This document shows positions 32,420 to 46,700 of a stretch of DNA of 58,790 nt, piece after piece. How positions within the stretch are numbered: the stretch's first letter is position 1; each line of letters begins with the position of its first letter. Position numbers and translations under genes: made by a program. Source of the DNA: Catenaria anguillulae PL171 (taxonomy: Eukaryota; Blastocladiomycota; Blastocladiomycetes; Blastocladiales; Catenariaceae); contig MCFL01000149.1 in assembly GCA_002102555.1 (NCBI GenBank), positions 1 to 58,790 of the forward strand, read 5' to 3'. The notes under the pieces are model-generated. The model was not told where the DNA came from. It saw only the letters and a list, made by a program, of their open reading frames with translations, and searched no databases.

Positions 32420-33415
32420 ATGAAGTACCAATCCCCACTCGCCGCACCGCGCCCGCCGCCGACAATCGATGCCAAAGACTTGACGCCCGAGCTCTTTGCA
32501 CAGTATCGCAACCGGCGGCCGCTCCTGATCCGCAACCTTATCTCAGTCTCGCAGCTCGCCACATGGACCGGCCCAGACTTGAACGCCAGCCCGCTGCAGT
32601 CGGGCCTTGCCCGCGACCTTTTGTTGCCCTCTGCAGCCGCAGCGACCAATGACAATGACACGCACTCTGTCATGCAGGCTCACGACGGCCGGGCGTTTGT
32701 CGATGACGAGCGCTTTACCCAACGCAAGCAAGTCTCCACAGAGGCCATTCTCGCCCATGTCACTCGGCCAGCGCCGCCTCTTGCGTCGCCCACGGACCCG
32801 CTCTCAAAGGACGCTGCCCTAGGCCCGGCCGACCGCATGTACTACCGTGCTGTGATTCCGCCCAACTCGGACCTGATGCATGCGCTCCCGCTCAATACCA
32901 TTCGCTCAGCGTGCCTGACATGCCCCGACCAAGACCGCATCAACCCGGATCTGGTGAAAGCCTGGGTCTCGTCGCCCGGATGTGTTACCCCGCTGCACTT
33001 TGATTACTGCCAGGGCCTGCTGCTGCAAATCATTGGCACAAAGTTCTTTATGCAGTTCGCAAAGGCCGAAACCATGGACATGTATCCAAGTAATTCGCCC
33101 AACTTGCCGCGGCATGTCTCACGGGTCCCGCATGTGTCTGTGCTGTTTGGGATCGATCCACGTACGGGCGAGCGAGCCACAGGCGGGTTGGCGGCCGACC
33201 TGCGCGAGGTGGTGGATTGGACCGTGTCCAAGTTTCCGCGCATCAAGGAGACGGAGCCGTACGGCGTAGTGCTTGGCCCGGGCGATGCCTTGTACACACC
33301 GCCTGGGTGGATGCATGAAGTGGTCAGTGTGTCGGGAAGCGTGAGTGTGACGGTGCCGTGGGACATGACGGCCGAGGAGTTTAGCGAGATTCCGCCTTAC
33401 ATGATGAGGGATTGA
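32420..33415 (+). CDS. JmjC/cupin-8 Fe(II)- and 2-oxoglutarate-dependent oxygenase
   Basis: Intronless, 331 residues. The metal triad is present: HFD (His193, Asp195) in TPLHFDYCQGLLLQIIGTK and the distal histidine (about residue 299) in ALYTPPGWMHEVVSV. The lysine of GTKFF matches the 2-oxoglutarate-binding site. An N-terminal segment, FAQYRNRRPLLIRNLI, is the usual lead-in of the cupin-8 group, which includes FIH, JMJD5 and TYW5 relatives. Size and layout fit a stand-alone hydroxylase of proteins or RNA rather than a multidomain histone demethylase; no PHD, JmjN or zinc finger is present. It lies tail to tail with PPIL3, 85 nt away. Substrate unknown. Confidence 0.82.
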   Translation: MKYQSPLAAPRPPPTIDAKDLTPELFAQYRNRRPLLIRNLISVSQLATWTGPDLNASPLQSGLARDLLLPSAAAATNDNDTHSVMQAHDGRAFVDDERFTQRKQVSTEAILAHVTRPAPPLASPTDPLSKDAALGPADRMYYRAVIPPNSDLMHALPLNTIRSACLTCPDQDRINPDLVKAWVSSPGCVTPLHFDYCQGLLLQIIGTKFFMQFAKAETMDMYPSNSPNLPRHVSRVPHVSVLFGIDPRTGERATGGLAADLREVVDWTVSKFPRIKETEPYGVVLGPGDALYTPPGWMHEVVSVSGSVSVTVPWDMTAEEFSEIPPYMMRD

Positions 33416-33500
33416 CATGTCTGTTCGATTGGAGTGAGGGCTCAATTTTTGTACATCATTGTGTGGACGGATACATTCAACTCGGGTTTGACTTTGCTAT

Positions 33501-34340
33501 TTACAAGTTGAGCTGCTTTTCCGCGATTGGGTTGGCGTGAATTGTGACATTTCGAATGCGGACCTCCTTTGTCGGTCGGTACTTTGCGTCCACGGGCAGT
33601 TTTTCCAGCTCGTCAAGCGTCTCCCAACCGTCAATCACTCTACATACACGTACCAACGGGCAAACTGTCAGCGGCCATTTTGAAGGCCCATGGACGAGAA
33701 GATGGCATTCCAGGAAAACGTACTTTCCAAACACGGTATACTTTGAATCCAAATGCGGCTGCTTGCTGTATGTGATGAACCATTGCGATCCGTTACTGTT
33801 GGGTCCATTATTGGCCATGGAGACGATGCCTCGGGCATTGTGCTGTGAAAAGCGGATAGGTCAATCACACCGTTCAAGGGTCATCATGGCATGACGTGGG
33901 TCAGTACGACGAACCTTGAGCGTTGAGCGAATCTCGTCGTCAAACTTGCCTCCCCAAATGCTCTCGCCGCCCTTGCCCTTACCCGTCGGGTCGCCCGTCT
34001 GCACCATGAAGTCCTTGATGTTGCGATGCCTGTACGATGGCACAGGCTTGTCAGATCCCCACACAGCAACGAACGATCGAAGTTTGCATGCTATGCATAC
34101 CAGAGACATCCGTCGTAGTATCCAGAGGCACATAGGGCAAGAAAGTTTTCGGCCGTCTTGGGTACACTTTCGCAAAACACTTCAATCTGCGTGCGGGCGG
34201 GTACGGATCATGGATGAGCTTGGAAGTAGTCAAGGGTGATTCGAGATGGTTGTAAGAGGAGAGACGACGGCTGGGCGAGCCAGCGGCTGGGGTTGCGATA
34301 CCTTGATGTCGCCGAGGTCGGTATGGATCGTGACGCTCAT
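33501..34340 (-). CDS. PPIL3: Cyclophilin-type peptidyl-prolyl isomerase, PPIL3
   Basis: Predicted 165 residues (human PPIL3 is 161) from five exons: 34340-34302, 34186-34101, 34029-33915, 33842-33724 and 33639-33501. It isomerises X-Pro bonds; PPIL3 proteins are found with spliceosomes. Visible features: start [37 protein letters not shown] with the active-site arginine, [12 protein letters not shown] (the PPIL3 signature insertion), [20 protein letters not shown] with the catalytic glutamine, and [18 protein letters not shown]. The cyclosporin-contact position in SQWF is Trp, where PPIL3 and cyclophilin A have Phe. With four introns in 0.84 kb it is the most intron-dense gene here. Confidence 0.93.
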
Positions 34341-34772
34341 TTTACGAATTGCATGGGGTATTTATATTGCAAAAGGGAGCGAATGCATTGATTACAGTCA
34401 GAGGTTTCGCGAGAGACATTTGTGCCTTTGTCCTCCTCTGAGTCGTATGACTTATCCCCGAGTCGCAAGCAACAGGGGCACAGACAAACACCAACTGAAC
34501 CACCTTGGAATGCTCATTGAATTTAGCCTGGAGATTGAACCCAGGAATGTGGCATACAACCGCATTTACTGACGGGTCCAAAGCCCGCGGTACAAAATGC
34601 TTACCGCTAAAGCTCGAGCCAACAGAATTCAGGGCACAGGACTGACAACGACGGCCATGTGGCACACAAATGCAAGTCAACGCGAAAAAAATAACAAAAA
34701 CGGTGACAAACAGACAAGAAAACGGTATTATCAAAACTGAACAACAACAGAAAAACACAACACAACTCCCAC
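34341..34772. other. Intergenic region
   Basis: 5' flank of PPIL3 and 3' flank of the dynein gene. A-rich from 34680 on. No gene is visible. Confidence 0.3.
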
Positions 34773-37700
34773 TCACTCATTCGTATTCATGACCAAACAC
34801 ACACCCTGCAATACCCAATGACTCGGATGCTCCTTTGTCGCCAAATCCGCATCAAACACCCACCCGACTCCTGCCGCATTCCTCCTTTGCTGCGTTGTGT
34901 ACACGGGCGTCTTGAACGTGTTGATGAGCTTGAGCTTGGCCGCCTCAATGGGAACAATGCGCAAAATCGGCAGCGGCTGCACCAGCCCCGACCCTGGAAT
35001 CAACCGATCCAACCCACCAATGGCCGAGTTCCAACGAGCGCCCTCCAGGTACAGGCCGTCAATGAAGCACCCCAACTGCGGCCGCTCCTGAATCTCCTTT
35101 GGCTCTTGATGTTCAGTGACAACCGTGTACAGCGTTGACCGATCGAGGGACCACCCGTTCTTGCGGCATGCGACTTGGACCAAAGCGGTCAAATAACTCT
35201 CGGGCACATGCAAACCAGAGAGCCACATGACGAGCGGCTCGCCATTTTTGATCCACGATGTGAACTGCGCAAATCGGCGGTCAAAGTGCGTCATCCATGA
35301 CCCGAGACCCTTTTCCGTTTGCGGTGCGAGCGACTTCCACATGGCCGGCAACGTGCCATTGAACAAGTTGTTGGCCAGCTCGTCCAGCTTTTGTGACATG
35401 CCAATCTCACCTTTGATGGCGCGTTGCAAGTCGCGCAGCGTAGACGACATGCGATCCGTGAGGAGGTTCCACCGCTCGAGTTCTTGCAAGAGCACAATTT
35501 GCGTGGGAGTCGGCGTGCCAAAATGCTTGCGAATCTTGAGCACGTCGACTGGCGCTGGGATGCGTGCCTGGACGTCGCGTGCCGTGGCCGAAATGATGTC
35601 GTCGCGGGACAAGCCGCCGGCGCCAGCGGTCCGGCGCGGCTGCAAGGCAACCAGCTGCGACCACATGTCACGCACAAAGTTGGTCAAGTACCCGATTTCC
35701 GCATCCGGATGTAGGCCAAACACGTCAGGCGCATTGGTCAGCGGCAGGCTTTCCACAGCCGCCAAATACTCGTCGCGAGTGCCTTCAAGCGGCAGGCCAT
35801 ACTGGACGTGCTCGCTGCGGAAAAAGAAGAACCGCTGGTGTGTGTCAAACAAAAAGTCGCCCGTGTACTCTTCCAAGTAGGTGTTGACGACACGCCGGTC
35901 ATACTCGTCCGTGACACGTCCGCCATATGTCGTCTCGCCAATCAAGTACCGCAGCGTGCTCCACGGAATCTTGGTCACGTCCAAGCTCTTGGCCAGATAT
36001 GTTTTGAGAATCGAAAAGGAAACACGGAAGTCAGACTCGTTGAAGTCATACTTGACGTTCCAACCAATTTTGCCATATTTTGAGCGCTCTTGAACAACGG
36101 CATGGAAAACGGCGAGCACATAGGCGAGCGGGCGGAAGGCCGTGTGCGGGCTCTCAGAGAGCATTTCCTCGGTGATCCGGAAATAGGTTGAGCGCAGGTT
36201 GAGCTTGAGTCCATTGGGCGGCTCCGTGACGACCTTGAGCGACCGCTGAAGAATGCCAATTGGGAATTGAGTCGTTGGTTCCGTGGTCAACCAGAGTCGG
36301 AAATCCTTGTGTGGCTTGTCAATCTTGTCGAGCACCTTCTCAAACTGGCGCAGCCATACTGGGAGCAAGTGGCAATTTTGCAGCATGAGCCATTGGCCAC
36401 GGGCCACCGCCGTGTCGAGCAACTGAAGCGCAATTGGACCTTGACCTTGACCCAGCGACAAAAACTTGAGGCGATTAATACCAAAGCCTGATGATTCGGC
36501 CAGTTTGGCTACATCGCTTGCTGGATCCGCCCCCGGACTCAGAATAAAGACAACGGCGGTGGTCGGCGACGACTGCTCAAAAACGGCCTGATAGTTGATG
36601 ACTGGCGGCATGACGTACTTTTCACCCATTTGACCAATGACAAAGTTGGTCGCGCCATTGTACACGCGATCGGGTCGGAAGCAGCGGAGCAGGCACAGCG
36701 ATTGGAATGGCGTCAAAGAGCCTGCCGAGGGCAATGGAGACGGAATGGCTTCTGGAGACTCGTGCGCGGCCCATTTGCGCCAAGCTGGCTGATTCTGCTG
36801 AATGTGTGGAACCAAGGACTGGAATGTTGAGCTATCGCCCAGCTTGCACACGTCTTTCCACCCTTGAAGACTGATCCACTCGGGCCGCGTGAGTTGCGGC
36901 GCTTCCAACGCCGTGTTGCCCTTGAGGAAAAAGTCGAGCTCGGTTGCATCCAGCTGGTCCTCGCCCTCCATGAGCTTGAGCGTCATTTGCAGTGAGAACA
37001 TGAGCTTGTCGCGTTCAAACAGACCTGTGCACGCATAGTTGTAAACGGCATACTTGAGCGTGTCCATGATTTTGGCCAACCGCTTGGAGAGGACAGGATC
37101 GGGCTTGGACTTGTCGAGCGACGAGTTGAACACTTCGAGGAAGGCCGCAAGTGAGTACTCGTACATGGGATTGATGACAGACAGCTCGGCCAACACAAAG
37201 TACAAGATTGCGCCGCATTTCGCCACGGGTCGATATCCATTGCGCGACTGTTCCACGTCACGGGCAGTCTGGTTGGCGAGTACGAGCTTTTGCGCAATCT
37301 CGGTCGCCTTGGTTTTGGTCTCGTCAAGGGTTCGAATCAGCTCAGTGTTGTCGAGAATCATACCCGTGGACGAGGCAAGCTCGCGGAGCAACGTGTCTTC
37401 GAGCTCCTTGAGCAACGTCTTGTTTGCGCTCATCTCTTGCACCAATCGCTCGCGCTGCTCCTCCAATTCCCGCCGCTCGTGACTGACGACCACGTTGAGC
37501 AGCTGGTCTTGCAATCCCTTGAGCGTGACCGAATAGTTGATGACGGTGCAGCTACCAAACACTTTGGCCGAGTACACGGGGTTGGACAGCTTGGACGTCA
37601 TGTAAAGCCGGAAGTTTGGATCGAAATCCACTTCCTTGTCGCCCAACACAATGAACCGTCGACTGCCCGCAGACTTGATGTTGCGGTCGAGCACATTGTC

Positions 37701-40700
37701 AATGACCGGGTCAATGTACTCGTCCACATCCTCAAATAAGAATGGGAACCCGTATGTGATCGCCATTTCGAGCTGCTTGAGGAAATCGGCATCGTTGAAT
37801 GTGGATACCTTGAGCCCGTTCGCGGCCTCACGCTTCTTGATCCAGTTGACGGCTTGCTGCTGTGGGTCAATGCACAATGGGTATCGAGATCCGCGCACCG
37901 TCAAGACACCATTTTGGATACTGAGCTCGTCGGCAGGTAATCCCTCGCTGACCCACTTGCTCAACTCAACCTCGGTCGTCATGAGCCGCGTCACGGTAAA
38001 CTGCTTGGTCAAGGGAATGCTGCGTTCCACCAAATCCTTCATCCATCGATTGTTGAGCAAGTCCGTACGGAATTCCCAGTTGAAGGCACCCGTGTAACTC
38101 ATGAATCCCGACACAAGCAAACAGTCACCCACGAGTTGCATGCGCTCGTCTTGAAGGGTGCGCAAATCGTTGCTCCAACGAACTTTTTCCGATTGCAATC
38201 CGGAAATGAGCTTGTCGGCGGCATCCAAACGGCGTTGCATTACCTCGGCCATTTCCTTGAGCTCCAATTGTTCGGTGCGTGCTTGCTGGAACTGGACTTG
38301 CAACTCGGACAAGTTTTGCTTGAGCTTGGCCAACTCGCGCGTAATCTTTTCGTACTCGGCCTTGGATTGCGCCAAATTGCGCTCCAGTGTGGCCACGGCA
38401 AGACGTTTTGGCTGAATGGTTTTGGCCACGTTGCAATAGCCAACGACGGCAAGCACAAACTTGTACAATCCCGAGCCAGCATTAGAAATCTCCACCATGC
38501 GTTCGTACGAGACATCAAGCTCGCGCAAAATGGTCTTGACCGTCTTGACTTGATTTGACGAAATGGCATCCACGTCCATGGTCGTGAGTGAGGCACGGAA
38601 ATCGATGGCCGACATCATGGTCTTGGCCGACTTCCAACTGACATCCTTGATACCCTTGATGACACAAACACACTCGCAAACCTTTTGCACCTCGCGTGGC
38701 GGCTTGGCAAAGGAACGCAGCTCGGTGATGTCGGCTGCTGACAAGTTGTTGAGCGCGTTGCGGGCTTCCTCGAGCGCGGGCAATGCCTCGGCAAGGGCAA
38801 CTTCGGCTTCTTCCTTGTCCTTTGCAATTTGAATGTTTTGCGCCTCGAGCTCCTGCTCCTTCTTTGAGGCCAAGTCCTTCTTCTCCTCGGCCTGAGCAGT
38901 TTGCGTCGTAATCACCTTGAGCAGCGCTTCACATGCCTCCGACTTTTCCTTGACCATGACATTCTGCACCGCCAGCTTGGCGCCCAAGTCCTTGATTTGC
39001 ACCGATGCTTCCTCCAGCTTGGCCAAGCCCGACTCGAGACGGGTGCACTGCTTGCCGTTGGTATCGCGCTGGTTCTTGAGGAGCGAAATGTAAAAGTTGA
39101 CATAGTCAAGGTAGTTTTTCGGCGTCACAAAATTGGTCCGACGCCAGCGCTGCAAAAACTCGGCCGAGGCGGCACTGATGGACAGGTGGACAGTGACCAT
39201 GTGCGACACGATGTTGTCCTTGTACTCGTTGGGCACCACGTCACCCAAAAAGGTCTCGGCGACAGAGCGCAGTGCTTCCTCTGGCCACGGCGGGAACCAG
39301 TCAATGACCGTGTTGCTGACGAGACCAGGAAAGTTGCGGCACCGCTCACGCAACTTGTCGCCCTGTGGCGACATGCAGAGCACGATATGCAAGTTCATGC
39401 TGCACTTTTGCACAAAGTATTGCCAGCAGTTTTCGCGCGACGCCACCATGCCGGCCTTGGTCACTTCATCTCGCACAGTACCCAACACAGCCTCCTTTTC
39501 ATCCTCGGCGTACAGCGTGGGAATGATGCCGACCGTAAGCATGTTGTTGACCAGCTCGAGAAAGCCTTCTTGGACAACGTGTGCGTCGGTGAACAAAAAG
39601 ACCACTTTCTTACCGCTGCCAAGCTCCGAGTACAGTGCCTTGAGCGACTCGCGGAAATCAGCCTCAGAGTACCCACGGGAAAGCGCAATCTCAAACACCT
39701 TATACCCGGCCGTGAATGCAGCCAGGCGTGTCAACGACTGCTTGCCACTGCCGCCCACACCAACGAGCAATGCGTGACCCTTGGGCATGCGAATCGCGCG
39801 ATGAATCCGAGTCAGATGCTCGAGTGCTTCCTCAAACAAGACCAAGTGCATGGGATTGTTCTTCTCGTTGTACTCTTCGAGAATTTCTTGGAATAACGGA
39901 CGAATTGCTTGGTAGTCGAGCAAGTCCTCGTACAGCCGCGTGTTGCCCTCACCCTCGTGCATGGCATGCCGATAGTCGCCAAACAAGCACGGCGACCGTG
40001 TCACGTACTCTTCCTCGGCATCGTTTGGGAACTGGGCACGAATAAGGTCGTTGAGCTGCCGAATCACGAGCTTCTTGTCATCCTCGTTGGTCAAGCGGTC
40101 GTGGAAGACACGCAAGCATTCGTTGCGCCAAAGTCGGAAGAACTGCTTGCCCGTCGTATAGTGTTGTGGAGTTGACTGCAGCAGTCCCTCATACACCCGC
40201 GAGATATCGCGCAAGTTGAAAATGTAATGGAACTTGCTGGGCGTTGGGAGCAAAATATCGACCACATACTTGTACAGCTTGAGAGTCATTTGTGTCAAGG
40301 GCTCGACGAGCGACTGGACCTCCTTGGCAAAGATGGGCTGCAAGTGGCCGTTCAAAATCGACGAGTAGATACTTGCCAACGAAGCTGTCGGCGGGAATGC
40401 AATGTTGAACACATTGAACAGAGCAGCAAACCGTGGATCGATCTCGTTTCGCCCACCACCAGGTGTTCCCATGGCGCCGACAAACAGTAGATCCTTCATG
40501 TTCTTCCAGTAAAGCTCCTTGCCACGGTCATAGAAGCCACCCCGTTCAATCAAAATCTTGAGCAAGGCAATGGGCTGCTGCGTTCCGTACGTGTCCTTTT
40601 GCGGCATGTTCAAGTCGTCCACAAACACATAAAGCTTTTTGCCAGATGCCGGACCGTATGTATCCTTGGTGCGCTTTTCGACATTGGCCTCGACGTTGCG

Positions 40701-43700
40701 CTGCACGTCCATGGACGAGGTACGCGACGAAAAGTTCATGGACAAGACAAGGAACTGGTCCGTTGGAAGCGAGCGCAAGAAGGTGTTGACCGTCACGGTC
40801 TTTGAGGTACCCACGTCGCCGACAAACAGGACGGGCTTTTTGAGCGATGCGAACCGTTCGAGCAACCAAATGTACCGCGACGTGTCGGTCGTTGGGACCA
40901 AGATTTGATGGAACGGGAGTGAGCGATTGTGCGTGTACTGCTGGACGTAATGGCTCCACGGCCGCCACTGCAGATCGTTGGTATCAAACCGGTAGTCGTG
41001 AAGGAGCTTTTCGGCGCCGGGCAACTCGCCAAGGTTGATGCTGCCGCCAGCGTTGATGAGCGTGAGCTCGGCCAGCTTCTTGACACACTCGCTAAACTGC
41101 CCACGGTCCCGTTCAAGCAGCTGGGCACCAAGCGACCACGTGAGGGACTGGATAAAAACAGCTTCGACCGCTTTTGGGTTGCTGTTGATCTTTGGGTCGC
41201 CGAGCTGTGACTCGCACAGTTGAGTAAACTGCGAAATGATGCCAATGGGTGTCGTGTTGATGACGCGCGACATGGGATCCACGTTGACGCCCGCAAACAC
41301 GGCCTCGAAAATGAGGTCCATGAGCGGCGGAATGTACTTGACAAACAATTTGGCCATTTGCTCACCAACACTCTTGTCCTCGATTGAATTGACCCAGCGA
41401 TCGTAAAATGGCTTGTACCCGAGGTTTTTCGGATCCAGGTACACCATACCACAGCGAGAGACGGTGGCGGGCGAGGCGTACTGCAAGTCACCGACTTCAA
41501 AAAATAAGGCACAGTGCTTTTGCAGTCGAATCCTCTCGCCGTTGGGAAGTGTGAGCAACCGATTGTCGTCCATGACTGAGTTCATGTTTTCGACCCACAC
41601 AGCATCCACGTCGCCGTCAAAGCAAATGTACTTTTTCTCCTTCTTGTCCGTGGGCTTGTTGATTTCGCGGAAAATATTGGATAGCAGACCGTCGGTCCAG
41701 TCGCGGGTTTCTGGGTTGAGTACACCATAGAGCTCGTTGACGGTGACGGCCTTTGGGTTGAGGGTATAGAACCGTGTATGAATACCGAGTCGAGTTTGAG
41801 TCCGAGCGAGCACGTCCAACACGACCGATTTCCCACCACCTGACGGTCCAACAATCATGACGGTGTGTCGGGTCATGCACGTCTCATAAACTTGCACCAC
41901 CTTGTCGATTTGCACGGGAATCGAAAGGAGACCGAGCTCGGAAACCACTTGCTCAACTGCGTCGTTGAAATCGGCATAGCGCACGCGGGGGCAATCGAGT
42001 CCCGGGAACAAGTCGCCAATGAGGCCCATAAACAATGGTACATCGTCAAAGACAAACTTGGGCAGATTCATGTCACGCAGGGCACGCATGAGTACCACGT
42101 CTTCATTGAGATCAGGCGAGCCACGCTTGAGAGCGCCGGCCATGACCAGCACCGACTTGAGGGCACGCAGACCAAAGTCATAATGGTGTTGCTTGGACAA
42201 TTGCCCCTTTGCGAGCTTGTACAGTACAACCATCTTCTTTGCCAGCGTCTTGGCCATGGAGAAACCCTCTGAAAAGAGCATGATTTCGCAAATAAGCTCC
42301 AAGTCGGGTACGACCATGACGACGGGGCGGAAGAGGGCCTTGAGGTTGTCGGGCAATTCGGAACGGCCAGCGTAACCAGGGTTCATGGTGATGAAGATGC
42401 CCATGGTCTTTTCCAAGTTGAGCTCGTATCCCTCAAATTGGAAGCGCTTGAGATTCATGATGAGTGCGCTCTGGATGGTGCGGACCTGCGCTGCAATCAC
42501 TGACAACACTGCAAGCTCGATGCGGTTGAACTCGTCAAGGCAGCCCCAAGCACCCGTCTGCACCAAGCCTGAAAAGATTTTGCCCATGGCCTGATAGTCC
42601 ATGCCCTCGCCGCAGTTGGTTACCATGCATAACAAGCCCATGGCCTTGGCCAAGTCCTTGACCGTCTCGGTTTTGCCTGTCCCAGCTGGTCCCGCCGGCG
42701 CGCCGCCGAGCTTCATGCTGAGGGCTTGCGTGAGCGTGAGGTAACACCGATCGGTAAGCGGGGTGATGACCAGTCGACCGTTGAGGCCCATGTACTCGTA
42801 GCCGTACTCAAAGACACCGTTGCACTGGCACACGAGAAGCTCGTCCCGCTCTTGATTCCAGTAGAACCGCAACTGCGATTCCCACTCAAACTCGTTGGCG
42901 TCCATGATGGAGTCGCGAACAAAGCGGTCAACGATATCGCGCGCGTGCACGTCGACAATGATTTGCGAGTTGATCTTTTTGCGCTCGTTGGACGTGAGCG
43001 GGCCACGGACGGCAACAATGAGTTGCTCGAGCTGTTGGGCCAGTTGCGAGGAGAGCTGCTTCATCGCCAGCTTTTGGCCCTTTTTGAACTTTTGGAACGT
43101 GTCCTCCACCTCCCATGTCCACCAAACGGCACTGCCCGCCAACCCGCACATGCCAGGATATTGCTTGAGCCACTCGAAACGGTCCATCTTGGCATAGTGG
43201 AACACGGCTTCCTTGTGCACGACACGGTTGGTACGCTTCATTTCTTGAGCAACGACCGACATCCATTGCTCGACACGGCCCTCGACTGGCACGGGCGTGC
43301 GAAACTCGAGAATCTCTCCCTCGCTGGACGCCATTCCGTTCACGACCTTGTCGCTCTTGACAAAAAGCAACCGCGCGACATTATCGTACATTTTGATGAT
43401 ATGCTCTTGGACAGCCTTTGGATCGCTGCTGCCGAGAATGGAGAGCAATTCCTCGTCCGAGATGAAATAGAAGCGCGGAAACGTGTTGCGCTTGTTTTGC
43501 AGGTAATCTGTGAGCGACTTTTGACAGCTCTCGAGCTCCGAAAACAAACTGCGGAGCGTTTCGAGCCGGCCCTCGGCAGAGCATGCATCCAAGACGACTG
43601 GGTGCTTGCTCGTGTCCAACATCATCTTCTTGAACGTCTTGTCGATCACGTCAAAGCGCTTGGCCTCCTCGGGCAGCTGCTGGCGGATATCGCCTGCCAA

Positions 43701-46700
43701 AAAGATGGATTCGAGGTACATCCACTTGCGCTGCACGTTCATCCACACCTCGACCACCTCGCCAATGAGCGACAAGACCTTTTCCCAGCGCTGCACCTGT
43801 GGCAAAAATGCGGCAACAAACTTGGATGCAGCCATGCTTTGCAGGTTCATGGCATTGTCGTCCAGAGCCAATACCACATCTTCGACGCCACCCAAAATGA
43901 ACCCCTTGTCATCACCTGCAGCCGGCGCGGCCCCGCCCTTGTTGTATCGAACAACGCTAAACTTCATATTCTTCCAGTTGGCATCCAGATCCTTGAGCGC
44001 CGACTCGATACTGAGCTCCTTCATGGCCCCATTGACAATCTCGCCAATTTCGGTGGCAAACTCGTGGAGCTTCATCGATACGAGCTTTTCGAGCGTAAAT
44101 GACTCTGGGTTCATGTCAAACGACTTGCCCGTCACGTCCATGAGCTTTTTCCAATGGCGTTCGCGGAGCGCCTCGTTCTTAAGATCGTTGAGCAATGGCA
44201 GCGAGTTTTTGAAGGTGTTGACCTTGTCGGCAATCACATTGGTTGGGCGCAGCTGCTTGAGATCCGGAGGCAGTTTCCGCAACATCGTTCCATACTCGTC
44301 AATTCCCTTGGTAATGGCTGCCAGGTCGAGTGCCGACCACAGTGTGGCCGACCATTCCGCCATGCTGTTGCGGACAGCCACGTACAAGTCGTATACGCGA
44401 GTCAACTGCCCAATCTCGGACTCGAGCTGGTACAAGTCAGGGTACGCCGACACGTTCAAGTTGAAAAGCTTTTCGCAAAACACAAGGTACGACGCCCGTT
44501 CCTTGAGCTGAGTCACGGTCACCTTGGCGTCCTCGAGCTGCTTGAGCCCACGCTCCAAGTCACTCGATGAGCTTGGCCCCTCGGACTGGAAGTTGGCCTT
44601 GAAATCAGCCAAATTGTCCTTGAATGACTTGACTTGCTGGATTGTTTGATTGGTGAACTTGGCCTTGACAGCAACCAGTTTCCCATCCACCTCCTTTGCC
44701 AGCTGCAGTAGATCCGACCACCGATTCAAGAGTTGCGGGGCACGGTCAAACTCATCGGGCGAGTCGATCGTGATGCCGTACATGCGCAGCGTCCGATAGC
44801 ACTCCATGACCTCGTAGCATGAAATCTCGAAATCGGACGAGTAGCCACGGATATCGGCAATCACCTCCAACACAAACGTCAAATCGTCCAGCGATGCCGT
44901 GTCGCGCGAAATATCGACGTGATATTTGGTCATCTTGGCTTCGAGATCCAAGAGCCCTTGCTGCGACATGGTGTGCAAAAACTTACCAATGGCGGCAATC
45001 CAAAGCGACGCCTCTCTTTGCACGGCGAGCTTGAGTGGAATGAGCACGACGCGAATAAAGTCAATGTCACGGACTTGCGGCTGTGCTTCCACATCCTTGT
45101 TGAGCTTGAGGTAAAACAAGAGCTTCTCGTCGTACATTGCACATGTTGGTTTCTTGGCCGCAAACTTTTCGAGCGTAATCACCTTGTCGACCTTCCACAA
45201 CGGACGGTACTTGCGCCACGTATCGAGGTACTTTGCAATGCCAGCAAAGCACCGAGCAATACCCTGATTGAGGAACACCATGGTGTTGACGACGGCGGCA
45301 TTATTGGACACGTCGGAAAAGAAGCTGAAGCTCACTACTTCGTCTCCACCTTGGCCCGACGCAATTCGTTGCGGTCGAGTCAAGATACATGAGCAAGCTT
45401 GCCACCGGTAAAACTCCTTTGTTGATTCGACAATCGACATGACAAACTTGATGAGCAGCTTGTAAATCTCGGTCGCCAACGGCGTAATCACAATCTCGGG
45501 TGCAGACAAGTTGGCCGACACTTTGAACAGGGGCGTGTCGCGCGTTTGCAGCAGCTTTTTCTTGAGCTTGCGTGACGAAATGCGCATGAGCGAGGCCAGG
45601 TACATCATGTTGTGAATGAGCATTTGGTTGAGCGCCATGAAAATGCGCTTTTCCCAGTAGGCATAGTAGGCACGCAGCGCTGGCGACCGGCCCGTGTTGG
45701 TTGTGACGACAAGCGACTCGATCTTGATGAGCAACGGCGAAATGGTCAGGTACTTTTGCACGAGCGACTCGATGACGGTGCTGCGGTTCTTGTTGCACGC
45801 ATCCAAAAACTCGTACACATCCATCACCTCGCCGTCCCCCGTGGGCGGCTCCTTGACGAGGACCGCGCGAGCAATCTGGTCCACAACGTGCGACACGTTG
45901 GCCGAGTTTTTGCGCACTTGATTCATGAGGACGTGAACTTTGAGATTTCCATGTTGCACTTGTGGATAAAGTCGGGAATGCCTAGCGACGTCCAGTTGAG
46001 CCGCGTCAACCCAGGTTTCATGACCCGATGCAGCTCGACAATGTGTCCTTCAAACAGGGCACGCTCCGCGTCGTCCAGCCGTTCGAGCAGTTCGTGGTAG
46101 TTGCGTAACATGGTGCCCAGTGATTCGGTGTAGCCCGTAAACTTTTCTTCTTGCAGAGCAATGTTGATGGCCGTTTCCGGAATCGCAAAACCAATCTTTT
46201 CAAGGTACTTTGCCTCCTTGATGATGTCGGACAACTCGGGTTTGAAGTTGACAATGTACTTTTCTGTGCCGTCCAAGGTGCTGGCCTTTTTTGCGAGCAC
46301 AAACGACTTGAGGTAACCTAGCGAGGCCGACTCCACGTGCTGGCACCAAGCATTGTAGAGCTACGACAATAAAGACGGGTTGGGTGAGCGTGAGTCAGCC
46401 GATGACCTGGAGGAAATGGACCGAAACGGCTCCACGGATACATACATCCTCCTCATACTGCCGCATGGCTTTGGCCGTCGTCAAGTACTTGCGCGACACG
46501 GCCCTGCCCTGATCCGACGCCAACAACTCTTGCAGTGACTGGAACCGCACAATGGTCTTTTTGATGCGATGAAACAAGGACCGGACCCATTGAATACTAC
46601 CGGCAACCCGTGGCTGGTTGCGGCCTAGCGGCGGATCGTTGCGGTTCTTGCGAAACATGTCGTCAATCACGTCCACCTCCTTGGAATACTGGGCCAAGAT

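Noticed and set aside
42726-44102. Plus-strand ORF of 458 codons inside the dynein gene
   Set aside because: Antisense of dynein coding sequence, rich in Leu, Val and His as expected for a shadow frame.
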